Source: Candidatus Zhuqueibacterota bacterium (GTDB taxonomy: Bacteria > Zhuqueibacterota > Zhuqueibacteria > Residuimicrobiales > Krinioviventaceae). From it: a stretch of 64,000 nt of DNA. The notes beneath the pieces are model-generated. The model did not search any database, was not told the origin of the DNA, and saw only the letters and a program-made list of their open reading frames with translations. Numbering within the stretch: the stretch's first letter is position 1; every line of letters begins with the position of its first letter. Location of the stretch: assembly GCA_016928775.1 (NCBI GenBank), contig JAFGKD010000061.1, positions 1 through 64,000 of the forward strand. Direction: 5' to 3'. Below are positions 52,820-61,218 of the stretch, piece by piece. The translations under genes and the position numbers were made by a program.

Positions 52820-54376
52820 TTATTTAAGCAGCATTGCTTTTTTAACGGCCCTGTGACCAGATGCCGTCGCAAGACGGATAAAATAGACACCACTTTTGAT
52901 CATTTTTGCCCGATCTACCGTCCCTGGCCAGCTTACAGTGTGAGAACCGACATGAGCGAGTCCATGCAACAACGTCTGTACATGTCGACCTCGACTGTCA
53001 TAGATGTCCAGTGAAATAACATCTGCAAGCGGCAGGGCAAAAGAGATGGTCGTTGATCCATTAAAAGGATTCGGAAAGTTCGACAGTAAAAGATGCGATT
53101 GTGGTACGTGCCAGGTATTTTCAACTTGCGACGTATAGGGTGATTCAAAGGCGCCCAAATCAAGTCCATTGCCCATTATTCGCGGGCCACCGGTGATATC
53201 GTTTTCCGGTATATAGTCACTGCAACCGGCATCAATAGCAGGGCTTTCCGGTTGCAGCCGAAAATTCGCCAAATGCGGATCAGTTGTGGCATTCACAAAA
53301 AGAGGATCTTGATCGCGTATATCGTGCTCCCCTCTGACCGACAAGAGCCGAGTATTAAAGTACAGATTATAATCGAACAGTGTGTTCATCGCCTGCCAGG
53401 TTTTATTGCCGCGAGAACCGGTGTCCGCGGCATACACAATATTGTTGACAAAATGGATATCACTCGATTGCATTGCCGTGAGCTCGCCATCCTCAATATC
53501 CGGGCTACGGCTGTTTTTGTAGAGTGTATTATTGACGATCACCACATGATCGGACAGGTAGCAGTGAATGCCGCGGCCACCGTTGTCAAAGACAATATTG
53601 TTTTCAATCAGCGTGGCAGCGGTATAGGGTACATGTGGTCCGCCACCCTGCTCATTGCGAAAATCATCAATGATGATGCCGTTGCCGTCCGTGACTTTGT
53701 CACCGCCCCACAACGGCAAACGTCGATTTTCATTTGCATAGCTCATGTTGTTGCGAATGATGTTATGATAGCCCGGCGTTTCATCAAAATTACGATTCTG
53801 ATACAGTGAAATTCCGCTGTTTTGATAGCCGGAATAGAACGATGTATGGTGTACGATATTGCCTTCAATAAAAAGATAATCGCAGCCGCTGGAGCCAATG
53901 CCGCCACCGGGGACATTGTAGACATGGTTGCTGAGAATGCGAATATGGTGCGCACCACCGGAACAAAAAATACCATTTCCCGAGGAATCACTCATGGCGT
54001 GCGGTTGGCCCTCAATTTCGAATCCATTTATTTCGATATACGCCACGCCATCTCGCACATCAAAAGCATTCCATGTTGGCGATACAATCTTGGGCGTATG
54101 TCCGGGATAGGCTCGGTAAACAATATATGCATCCGGCTCACCCGACCGCTGAATGCTGATGGTCGCACCAGCGTGCAGATATTCTGTATAGATTCCTTGC
54201 ATGACATAAACTGTGTCGCCGGGCTGCGTCCGGTTTGCCGCTGTTTGAATAGTACGAAAGGGTCTGACCTCACTGCCCGGATTCGCATCCGATCCCGCCG
54301 GAGAAACAAAATAGGCATGTGAGAAAAGCCGGACCGCGGCAAGCGAGAAAATGGTGAAAAGGAAAAAAGATTTCAT
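52820..54376 (-). CDS. Secreted right-handed beta-helix protein with type IX sorting domain
   Basis: The protein has 518 residues with a signal peptide ending near L-F-S-H-A. The start Y-F-V-S-P-A-G-S-D-A-N-P-G-S and the F-R-T-I-Q-T-A-A repeat are the N-terminal cap of DUF1565/PL9-type helices. Coils of the helix with N-N-I-V, N-G-I-I-I-D-D and I-V-N-N-T-L-Y repeats run to about 400. The sorting domain (about 435-518, L-L-S-N-F-P-N-P-F-N-G) closes it. PL9 pectate lyases are the most likely relatives, but I see no sure catalytic Lys, so glycan binding or other lyase activity is possible. It is 33 bases downstream of hypE. Confidence 0.7.
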   Translation of the reverse strand: MKSFFLFTIFSLAAVRLFSHAYFVSPAGSDANPGSEVRPFRTIQTAANRTQPGDTVYVMQGIYTEYLHAGATISIQRSGEPDAYIVYRAYPGHTPKIVSPTWNAFDVRDGVAYIEINGFEIEGQPHAMSDSSGNGIFCSGGAHHIRILSNHVYNVPGGGIGSSGCDYLFIEGNIVHHTSFYSGYQNSGISLYQNRNFDETPGYHNIIRNNMSYANENRRLPLWGGDKVTDGNGIIIDDFRNEQGGGPHVPYTAATLIENNIVFDNGGRGIHCYLSDHVVIVNNTLYKNSRSPDIEDGELTAMQSSDIHFVNNIVYAADTGSRGNKTWQAMNTLFDYNLYFNTRLLSVRGEHDIRDQDPLFVNATTDPHLANFRLQPESPAIDAGCSDYIPENDITGGPRIMGNGLDLGAFESPYTSQVENTWHVPQSHLLLSNFPNPFNGSTTISFALPLADVISLDIYDSRGRHVQTLLHGLAHVGSHTVSWPGTVDRAKMIKSGVYFIRLATASGHRAVKKAMLLK

Positions 54377-54409
54377 GCGTCAATTGCTCCATTGTTTTGC
54401 AAAAATCAC

Positions 54410-55459
54410 TCAGCAAATCCGCGGCAGTTGCTCGCCGCTAAACATAAACAGGATTCTCGAACCACCAAAGCTGTTCGTTGCAAGCACACGCGGTTCGCCT
54501 GGTCTAACGGTACCGATGACAACAGCATCCCTCCCGAGCGGATGCTGCCGCATGCTATCAAGGGTTTTTTCCGTAAACGCCGGAGGCACAAATGTTATAA
54601 ATTTTCCTTCATTGGCGACAAACAGGGGATCAAATCCCAAAATCTCGCAGGCACCGCGAACATCCTCGCGAATCGGAATCGTCGATTCATTTATTTCAAA
54701 ACGCTTGCCTGCTTTTTGTGAAATTTCCACCAATGCACTCACCAAACCACCTCGGGTGAGATCGCGCATACAATGAATCGGGATTTTGGCATTCAACAGA
54801 CTTTGAACGATATCATTGAGCGGCGCACAATCACTTTCGATCTGTGACTCAAATTCCAGTCCCTCCCGATAGGCCATAACCGCGATACCATGCCGTCCGA
54901 GGTCGCCATTTAGAATGATCACATCGCCCACCTCTATCGACGCCGGCTGAATGATTAAAGAATGCTCGAGACTGCCGATACCTGCGGTATTGATGAATAA
55001 ATCAGCTCCATTAGTACGATGCACAACTTTGGTATCACCGGTTACGATTTGCACGCCCGTCCGGTCTGCTGCCAGCTTTATGCTCTGGACAATCCGCCAG
55101 AGCGTTTGCATGGGCAAGCCTTCTTCAATGATAAAAGAGAGACTGAGATAGAGCGGTCGCGCACCGCACATGGAGAGATCGTTCACCGTGCCGTAAACGG
55201 CAAGAGAGCCGATATCACCGCCGGGGTAGAATAGCGGCTGGATGACGTGCGAGTCCGTCGTAAAGGCCATTTTCGCGCCATCAATCGGCAACAAGACCCC
55301 GTCGTGCTCGGCCTGAATAAAATCATTAGCAAAGAGTGGCCGAAACATATCCGCGATAAGCTGATGCGATAACTTACCACCACCACCGTGCGCCATGGTA
55401 ATGTGCGGGTAATCATTCAGCGGAATCGGGCACTGCAGTTTAAATTCACCATCCATCAT
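54410..55459 (-). CDS. hypE: Hydrogenase maturation protein HypE
   Basis: The protein has 349 residues, usual for HypE. It has the PurM/AIR-synthase fold with A-H-G-G-G-G-K-L near the start, T-T-D-S-H-V, G-D-T-K-V-V and D-L-T-R-G-G-L. It ends in the invariant P-R-I-C, whose Cys receives the carbamoyl group from HypF and is dehydrated with ATP to a thiocyanate that supplies the CN ligands of the [NiFe] active site. The C-terminus is therefore intact. The gene is last of the hyp set, 7 bases after hypD. Cytoplasmic. Confidence 0.96.
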   Translation of the reverse strand: MMDGEFKLQCPIPLNDYPHITMAHGGGGKLSHQLIADMFRPLFANDFIQAEHDGVLLPIDGAKMAFTTDSHVIQPLFYPGGDIGSLAVYGTVNDLSMCGARPLYLSLSFIIEEGLPMQTLWRIVQSIKLAADRTGVQIVTGDTKVVHRTNGADLFINTAGIGSLEHSLIIQPASIEVGDVIILNGDLGRHGIAVMAYREGLEFESQIESDCAPLNDIVQSLLNAKIPIHCMRDLTRGGLVSALVEISQKAGKRFEINESTIPIREDVRGACEILGFDPLFVANEGKFITFVPPAFTEKTLDSMRQHPLGRDAVVIGTVRPGEPRVLATNSFGGSRILFMFSGEQLPRIC

Positions 55460-55466
55460 TCATGAT

Positions 55467-56558
55467 TCATTTTTTATATTGATAATACGCCGCACAGGCT
55501 CCTTCGGAAGAGACCATGGTGGCGCCTTTTGGATGCTCTGGCGTGCACGCGACTCCGAAATGTGGACAATCGCCGGGTTTCTTCACGCCCTGTAAAATCA
55601 AGCCGGATATACAGTCCCGTGGTTCCTGGACAGAAATGTCATGTAAATCGAATTTTTTCTCGGCATCAAATTCAGCAAATTCATCCTGCAATGCCAGTCC
55701 GCTCCGTGGAATCACCCCTATACCACGCCATTGCCGATCGACAATGTGGAATACTTTTTTCATCGTCTCCTGTGCCGGGATATTACCGCGCAGTGTCACC
55801 GAACGCGGGTAGCTATTTTCCACGTTAAACTGACCTTTTTCCAGTTGACTGACACACGCAAAAAGACCGAGCAATAAATCGAGGGGCTCAAAGCCGGTGA
55901 CAACAATCGGGATTTTATATTGTTCGGCGATCGGGATATACTCATGGTATCCCATCACTGAACAAACATGGCCGGCCGCCAAAAAGCCATTCACTCTATT
56001 TGTCGGTGCGTCGAGAATAGCCATTATTGCCGGCGGCACCAACACCTGCGAGCACAGAAGTGAAAAATTCGCTCTGTTTTTCGCAAACTCGGTCTTTGCC
56101 TTGAGCACCACCATCGCATGTGCCGGTGCGGTGGTCTCAAAACCGATGGCAAAAAACACCACTTCTTTATCCGGGTGTTGCCGGGCGATCGTGAGGGCAT
56201 CCATAGGGGAATAAACGATGCGAACATCACCGCCGCGGGCCTTGACCGTGAGCAAATCCTCATGACTCCCCGGCACACGCATCATATCGCCGAATGAACA
56301 AAAGATGATATTTTTTTGCGATGCCAGAAAAATCGCTTTGTCAATTTTTTCGAGTGGCGTCACGCAAACCGGACAGCCGGGGCCGTGCAATAAAGTAATG
56401 TTGTCGGGCAACAGCTCGTCAATGCCATAGCGCAAAAAGGCATGCGTTTGCCCACCGCAGATTTCCATGATATTCCAGTCGCCGGTAGTGATCTCATCAA
56501 TCTGTTGCAGAACTCGCTTGATGCTTTCAGCATCACGATATTCATCAACAAATCTCAT
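55467..56558 (-). CDS. hypD: Hydrogenase maturation protein HypD
   Basis: The protein has 363 residues. The conserved motifs are present: C-G-G-Q-T-H (about 39-44), [10 protein letters not shown] (about 65-74) and the C-terminal cluster region [16 protein letters not shown] that binds a [4Fe-4S] cluster. HypD holds the iron with HypC while cyanide from HypE is added. Its start overlaps the hypC stop by four bases (ATGA), so the partner proteins are translationally coupled. Cytoplasmic. Confidence 0.96.
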   Translation of the reverse strand: MRFVDEYRDAESIKRVLQQIDEITTGDWNIMEICGGQTHAFLRYGIDELLPDNITLLHGPGCPVCVTPLEKIDKAIFLASQKNIIFCSFGDMMRVPGSHEDLLTVKARGGDVRIVYSPMDALTIARQHPDKEVVFFAIGFETTAPAHAMVVLKAKTEFAKNRANFSLLCSQVLVPPAIMAILDAPTNRVNGFLAAGHVCSVMGYHEYIPIAEQYKIPIVVTGFEPLDLLLGLFACVSQLEKGQFNVENSYPRSVTLRGNIPAQETMKKVFHIVDRQWRGIGVIPRSGLALQDEFAEFDAEKKFDLHDISVQEPRDCISGLILQGVKKPGDCPHFGVACTPEHPKGATMVSSEGACAAYYQYKK

Positions 56559-56809
56559 GCTTCAGATCGTCCATGTAAAATGTCGTTGGCTTTCTCGTAG
56601 GCGCGCATCGTTTCATGCGCTTCTTTTTCATTGATGACACTAATGGCAAATCCAACATGTACATTGACATAATCGCCAATTTTTGCTTCGGGTACATAAC
56701 CGAGCTGCACTTCTTTGACAATACCGCCAAAACTCACTCTGCCTTTTCGATCCATAAGTGAGTCGGATTCGTCGATCGTGAGAATTTTTCCGGGGATAGC
56801 TAAGCACAT
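56555..56809 (-). CDS. hypC: Hydrogenase maturation chaperone HypC
   Basis: The protein has 84 residues from the ATG giving M-C-L-A-I-P-G, because the functional Cys must be residue 2 after the start Met. The frame also extends five codons upstream to another ATG at 56824, which would bury that Cys and is rejected. It has the typical small beta-barrel with [11 protein letters not shown]. HypC carries the Fe(CN)2CO unit with HypD and delivers it to the hydrogenase large subunit. Confidence 0.93.
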   Translation of the reverse strand: MCLAIPGKILTIDESDSLMDRKGRVSFGGIVKEVQLGYVPEAKIGDYVNVHVGFAISVINEKEAHETMRAYEKANDILHGRSEA

Positions 56810-56838
56810 TTTGCACGTCACCATTAAAAAATAAAAAT

Positions 56839-59115
56839 CTATAAATGATTTATCGCAGCGATTTGGCCGAGGGCGATACCGCCATCGTTGGGAGGAACCT
56901 GTTGATGCCGGTAGACATCAAAGCCCGCGGCAGATAATGTTGCGACGGTTTTTTCAACCAAATATTTATTTTGAAAAGTGCCGCCACTGAGAACAATCCT
57001 TTTCTGACCACTATGTTTCGCCACCGTCAGTACAAGATGCACGAGCGTGTTATGAAAAGCGGCGGCGATTACAGATGCCTTGACGTTATTTTTAATGTCC
57101 AACAAAATGCTCTCAATCATCGGCTGCCAGTTCAAGCTCCACATCGCAGCATTTGCCGGGGAAAAGTCGATGCAGCAGGGATAGATTTTGGGGCCACTCA
57201 TATCTTTCCATGCGGCGAATTCGAGCAACATGGGCGCCTGCCCCTCGTAATAATTGATATGCTGAATATCGAGCAATGACGCCACAGCATCAAACAAGCG
57301 GCCGGCACTGCTGGTTCTTACGGTATTGATGCGCTTTTCGAGCATTTTTTCCAGCGTACGATTTTCCGCTTTAGCGAGTTGTTGAAATGGCGGCATATCG
57401 TGATACCTTTGAAACGCATCAGGTGCCATCTCGTAGAGTAGACCAATTGCCGAACGGAAAGGTTGTTTGATCGCCTGTTCCCCACCAACGAGTGGAAAAG
57501 TGCGCACATGCGCCAGCCGTCGCACACGCTGTTGGTCGAGGAGAAAAAACTCGCCGCCCCAGATCGTCCCATCTTCTCCGTAACCCGTCCCATCCCACGC
57601 GACGCCCAGGGCCGGCGGCTCTAATTCATTATCTGCCAAACATGAATAAACGTGCGCAATGTGATGTTGAATGGCATGTTTTTCACCGTCACGTGACAGC
57701 GCATAGCGCGTCGATGCATAATCCGGATGCGCATCATGCGCCACACGTTGCGAATCAACTTTATAAATTGCCGTAAAATCGTCAAGTGTATGCTGCAACG
57801 TAGTGATGCTGTTTTCTGTCTCCAGGTCGCCAATATGTTGACTGATGTAGACATGTCGACCTTTTGCCACAGCAATGGTGTTTTTCAAATGACCCCCGAC
57901 AGCAACGCACGGCGTGACATCATGATTCAACATAACAGGCAAAGGAGCGTAACCGCGCGCGCGCCGCAAAATGACCGGGCGATCTGCCATAATGCGCACA
58001 ATAGAATCATCCAGATGATGAACAATAGGACGATTGTGGACGAGGAAATAATCCGCGATGTCGCCAAGGCGGGACAGGGCTTCCGAATTATCTATACAAA
58101 TGGTCTCATCCGCCAGGTTGCCGCTGGTGGCGACGATCGGAGATTCGAGCAGCCGCAAAAGAATGTGATGCAAAGGCGTATATGGCAGCATGATGCCCAG
58201 CATAGGATTGTTCGGTGCAATTGATGACGACAAATCAGCGACGCAATTTTTCTTTTGCAAAAGTACAATCGGCGATTCCGGCGATTCAAGCAAGCCACGT
58301 TCCTGTTTTGAAAATTCACAGTATCGGTCTATCGATTTCAGATCCGGCGCCATGATCGCAAAAGGCTTTTCCTCACGTGCTTTTTTTTGTCGCAACCGAG
58401 ACACAGCATCGTCGGACGTGGCATCAACGATGAGGTGAAAACCACCCAATCCTTTCAAAGCAATAATGAATCCCTCCCGGATGAATTGCACTGTTTGCTG
58501 AATGGCCACAACATCTCTATGCTTGACATTGCCGGTGGCGTCCCACAATTCGACATTTGGCCCGCAAACAGGACAGGCGTTCGGCTGGGCATGAAATCGC
58601 CGATTTGTCGGAGCTTCATATTCGGCCTGACAATCCGGGCACATGTTGAATATTTTCATGCTGGTATTGTGTCGATCGTATGGTAATGCTTCGATGATGC
58701 TGAAACGTGGCCCGCAATGGGTGCAATTGATGAACGGATAGAGATATCTTTGATTTTGCGGATCAAAAAGTTCAGCAAGACAATCGGGACACGTCGCAAT
58801 ATCCGGCAACATCCAGGCTGTGGCTTCCGAGGCTTTCGAACTTTTATCAATTTGAAAATCCTCATAACCCAGCGGATCGAGATAGAAATGCTTGAGAGAA
58901 TAAATCCGCGACATCGGGGGTTTTTCCACAGGAATGAGCGTCAAAAATTTCTCAAGCGCGGCGTCTTCTCCTTCGGCTTCGATAAAGACACCAATCGACG
59001 TATTGCGTACCCAGCCGGTCAAGTTGAGCTGAGTGGCTAATCGCCAGATATAGGGACGGAAACCAACACCTTGAACTGCACCCTGTATATGAATTTTTAA
59101 TCGTAGCCTTTGCAT
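56839..59115 (-). CDS. hypF: Carbamoyltransferase HypF
   Basis: The protein has 758 residues, the normal length. Domains in order are an acylphosphatase domain (about 1-92, G-V-G-F-R-P), two HypF zinc fingers (about 107-190, C-P-D-C and C-T-H-C, then C-P-D-C and C-P-V-C), a YrdC-like domain (about 200-380, K-G-L-G-G-F-H-L) and the Kae1/carbamoyltransferase domain (about 400-758, [25 protein letters not shown]). It makes carbamoyl-AMP from carbamoyl phosphate and passes the group to HypE. It lies 67 bases after hypB and 29 before hypC. Confidence 0.96.
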   Translation of the reverse strand: MQRLRLKIHIQGAVQGVGFRPYIWRLATQLNLTGWVRNTSIGVFIEAEGEDAALEKFLTLIPVEKPPMSRIYSLKHFYLDPLGYEDFQIDKSSKASEATAWMLPDIATCPDCLAELFDPQNQRYLYPFINCTHCGPRFSIIEALPYDRHNTSMKIFNMCPDCQAEYEAPTNRRFHAQPNACPVCGPNVELWDATGNVKHRDVVAIQQTVQFIREGFIIALKGLGGFHLIVDATSDDAVSRLRQKKAREEKPFAIMAPDLKSIDRYCEFSKQERGLLESPESPIVLLQKKNCVADLSSSIAPNNPMLGIMLPYTPLHHILLRLLESPIVATSGNLADETICIDNSEALSRLGDIADYFLVHNRPIVHHLDDSIVRIMADRPVILRRARGYAPLPVMLNHDVTPCVAVGGHLKNTIAVAKGRHVYISQHIGDLETENSITTLQHTLDDFTAIYKVDSQRVAHDAHPDYASTRYALSRDGEKHAIQHHIAHVYSCLADNELEPPALGVAWDGTGYGEDGTIWGGEFFLLDQQRVRRLAHVRTFPLVGGEQAIKQPFRSAIGLLYEMAPDAFQRYHDMPPFQQLAKAENRTLEKMLEKRINTVRTSSAGRLFDAVASLLDIQHINYYEGQAPMLLEFAAWKDMSGPKIYPCCIDFSPANAAMWSLNWQPMIESILLDIKNNVKASVIAAAFHNTLVHLVLTVAKHSGQKRIVLSGGTFQNKYLVEKTVATLSAAGFDVYRHQQVPPNDGGIALGQIAAINHL

Positions 59116-59182
59116 TCATTCCTGTCAGCACAACAAACGACATATGTTAACCGGGCAAATCAAATACTAGCTTTTAAATCTT

Positions 59183-59827
59183 TCACAACTGCTCCTTCAA
59201 CCATTTGAGCCAATCCTCTAGCCCGGCGCCGGTTTTTGCGGATAATTCTATGAAAAGGAGATTTGGATTGACTTTTTTTGCATTGGCATGGAAGGTTGAA
59301 ACATCAAAATCCACATAAGCCAGGAGATCAATTTTATTGAGGATGCATACATCTGCGACCCGGAACATTTTGGGATATTTTACAGGTTTGTCATCACCCT
59401 CGGTAGTGCTGACAATGACGATCTTTTTATGCTCACCAAGATCATAGCTCGCCGGGCACACGAGATTGCCGACATTTTCAATGAAGAGCATTTGAATACC
59501 GTCGAGGGTCAGGCTTTTGAGTGCATCGCGTACGAGCAGTGCGTCCAGATGGCAGCCGCCGTTTGTGACGATTTGCACCACCGGAATCTTGTATTTTGCG
59601 ATGCGCTGCGCATCATAATCGGTTTGCACATCACCTTCAATAACAGCTACTTTGATATCCTCTTTGATCTGTTTGAGCGTTTTTTCAAGCAACGTTGTTT
59701 TACCCGAACCCGGCGAACTGAGCACATTAAGGACAAATATTTTTCTCTTTATAAAGATCGATTTAAGTTCGGCTGCAACCTCGTCATTTTTCTCCAAAAC
59801 TTTGCGTTCAACGGTGATAATGCTCAT
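59183..59827 (-). CDS. hypB: Hydrogenase nickel incorporation GTPase HypB
   Basis: The protein has 214 residues. The P-loop is G-S-G-K-T-T-L near residue 41. Metal-site residues Cys/His are in N-G-G-C-H-L-D. N-K-I-D is the guanine-specificity motif. The N-terminal His-rich or C-x-x-C-G-C nickel-storage region found in some HypB proteins is absent. It supplies nickel to the hydrogenase large subunit with HypA in a GTP-dependent step. Its start overlaps the hypA stop by four bases. Confidence 0.95.
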   Translation of the reverse strand: MSIITVERKVLEKNDEVAAELKSIFIKRKIFVLNVLSSPGSGKTTLLEKTLKQIKEDIKVAVIEGDVQTDYDAQRIAKYKIPVVQIVTNGGCHLDALLVRDALKSLTLDGIQMLFIENVGNLVCPASYDLGEHKKIVIVSTTEGDDKPVKYPKMFRVADVCILNKIDLLAYVDFDVSTFHANAKKVNPNLLFIELSAKTGAGLEDWLKWLKEQL

Positions 59828-60174
59828 GACTCGACCTCTATTTCTTTGATGAAAAACTCGTTTCCTGTTTGAACTTCAATATTGCTGGAATGGCAGCCTG
59901 GACAAGAAAAATCAAATTCTTTCAAGCCAAAAGTATAATCACATGACAAGCAGTGCGCCGAAATTGGAATAATGGATATCTCGAGTCTCGACTGTTCGAG
60001 TTGGGTATTGGAGACAAGCGAATCGTATGCGTGGTGCAATAATTCCGGTACTACAGCAATCATTTCTCCAATCACGACTCGCACAGTTTTAACGCTGGAG
60101 GCAGAAGCAGGCTGCTCCTTCAAGGTCTCTTGAACAATGGCGATGATGTTTTGGGCAATTGAAGTCTCGTGCAT
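59824..60174 (-). CDS. hypA: Hydrogenase nickel chaperone HypA
   Basis: The protein has 116 residues from the ATG giving M-H-E-T-S-I-A, since His2 and Glu3 are the nickel-binding N-terminus of HypA. A longer frame reaching 60273 would hide it. The zinc site is C-L-S-C then C-P-G-C (about residues 73-93). Together with HypB it inserts Ni. Its stop overlaps the hypB start (ATGA). It is the first hyp gene, about 95 bases downstream of the transglutaminase-like gene. Confidence 0.93.
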   Translation of the reverse strand: MHETSIAQNIIAIVQETLKEQPASASSVKTVRVVIGEMIAVVPELLHHAYDSLVSNTQLEQSRLEISIIPISAHCLSCDYTFGLKEFDFSCPGCHSSNIEVQTGNEFFIKEIEVES

Positions 60175-60269
60175 ATCTTTTCCACATGCTGCGGTCTTTA
60201 AATAAGCATTGTAGCAATAAAACGCAATAGTTTTATTTTGGAAAGCGTGACGTAAAATAGTGAGAACAC

Positions 60270-61112
60270 TCATGTTTTTAAAAATCGCCGCGCCAGCATT
60301 GCCAGGATGTAGGGTGGGATCAACAGCACGAGCCCCAGAACAAGATTTATATTACATGTCAGCTTTTCATAAAAATTCACATAACTGGCCCAATCAAGCA
60401 GCAGAACAAAGCCGATGACAGCAGCAAGACAGAGTCCAAGTAATAGTTTTATATTTTTGGCTGGATGATAGGCGAGGAGAAGCAGAAACAGCAAAATGAC
60501 GACCATACGGAAGATGGGATAGCCATCGAGTTGTGCTGCGGCAGCTTCGAGGATGGAAGCAAGGGGCGGCACGCGCATCTTTTTACGGCCATCTTGCATG
60601 ACCATGGTCTTTTCTTTTTGCGCTCCCATTAATTCCTGGCCGCCCACGGTGATCCACAAGTGCGTCAAACCGCCCACCACCGTCGTTTCAGCATAACCGC
60701 GCGATCGAAAGATAGCCACCGCCAAAATCGCCCGTCCATCACAATCCTCGCGTCCGCGACGCCACACCTCATCCGCCGCCGGCCAATACTCCGAGTTGAG
60801 CCAATTGTCCCAATCATATTGATAGCGAATGTTCTCATAAACAAAATGCACTATCGCTTGATACTCTTGTTGAAAAGTGTAATCCGGCGGCAATAAAGAG
60901 TCGATGCGGGCATTGATCGCCGGCAATTCAGGAAAATCGGTGACAAACAGCGCTTCGATATCGCGATAAGCAAAAAGCTGTTTCAGGCTGAGCACAGGAT
61001 TCGGGAAGGTCACAAAAAGAAAAACGAGGCCGAAAAAGAAGACTTTGAAAGTGAGGCGAAAAAAAACAGGACGAAGCGCTAACCATTGCCAAAAAGCGGC
61101 TATTCTTTTCAT
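60270..61112 (-). CDS. Membrane protein with transglutaminase-like domain
   Basis: The protein has 280 residues from ATG 61112 (M-K-R-I-A-A-F-W), eight codons inside the longest frame. One helix at about 17-37 is followed by a transglutaminase/cysteine-protease-like domain (about 50-165) with Cys in R-E-D-C-D-G-R-A and His in L-T-H-L-W-I-T-V, then three transmembrane helices (about 195-275). The domain probably faces the periplasm. Such proteins may cut or cross-link peptides, but the substrate is unknown. It precedes hypA on the same strand. Whether it belongs to the hyp operon functionally is not clear. Confidence 0.7.
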   Translation of the reverse strand: MKRIAAFWQWLALRPVFFRLTFKVFFFGLVFLFVTFPNPVLSLKQLFAYRDIEALFVTDFPELPAINARIDSLLPPDYTFQQEYQAIVHFVYENIRYQYDWDNWLNSEYWPAADEVWRRGREDCDGRAILAVAIFRSRGYAETTVVGGLTHLWITVGGQELMGAQKEKTMVMQDGRKKMRVPPLASILEAAAAQLDGYPIFRMVVILLFLLLLAYHPAKNIKLLLGLCLAAVIGFVLLLDWASYVNFYEKLTCNINLVLGLVLLIPPYILAMLARRFLKT

Positions 61113-61183
61113 ACATGCTCCGAATGATCTCATCACTTTTTGTGAAACGTATATGAAGGAACGGATATTTCACCCCAAAGCAA

Positions 61184-61211
61184 AAAAGGCGTGACTCGCG
61201 TCACGCCTTTT
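61184..61211. terminator. Rho-independent terminator
   Basis: AAAAGGCGTGAC pairs perfectly with GTCACGCCTTTT (12 base pairs) around the tetraloop TCGC. On the minus strand the right arm ends in six T residues. It ends seven bases short of the stop codon of the large repeat protein and separates it from the transglutaminase-like/hyp genes, so those need their own promoter within about 61113-61183. Confidence 0.92.
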
Positions 61212-61218
61212 ATCTGAT

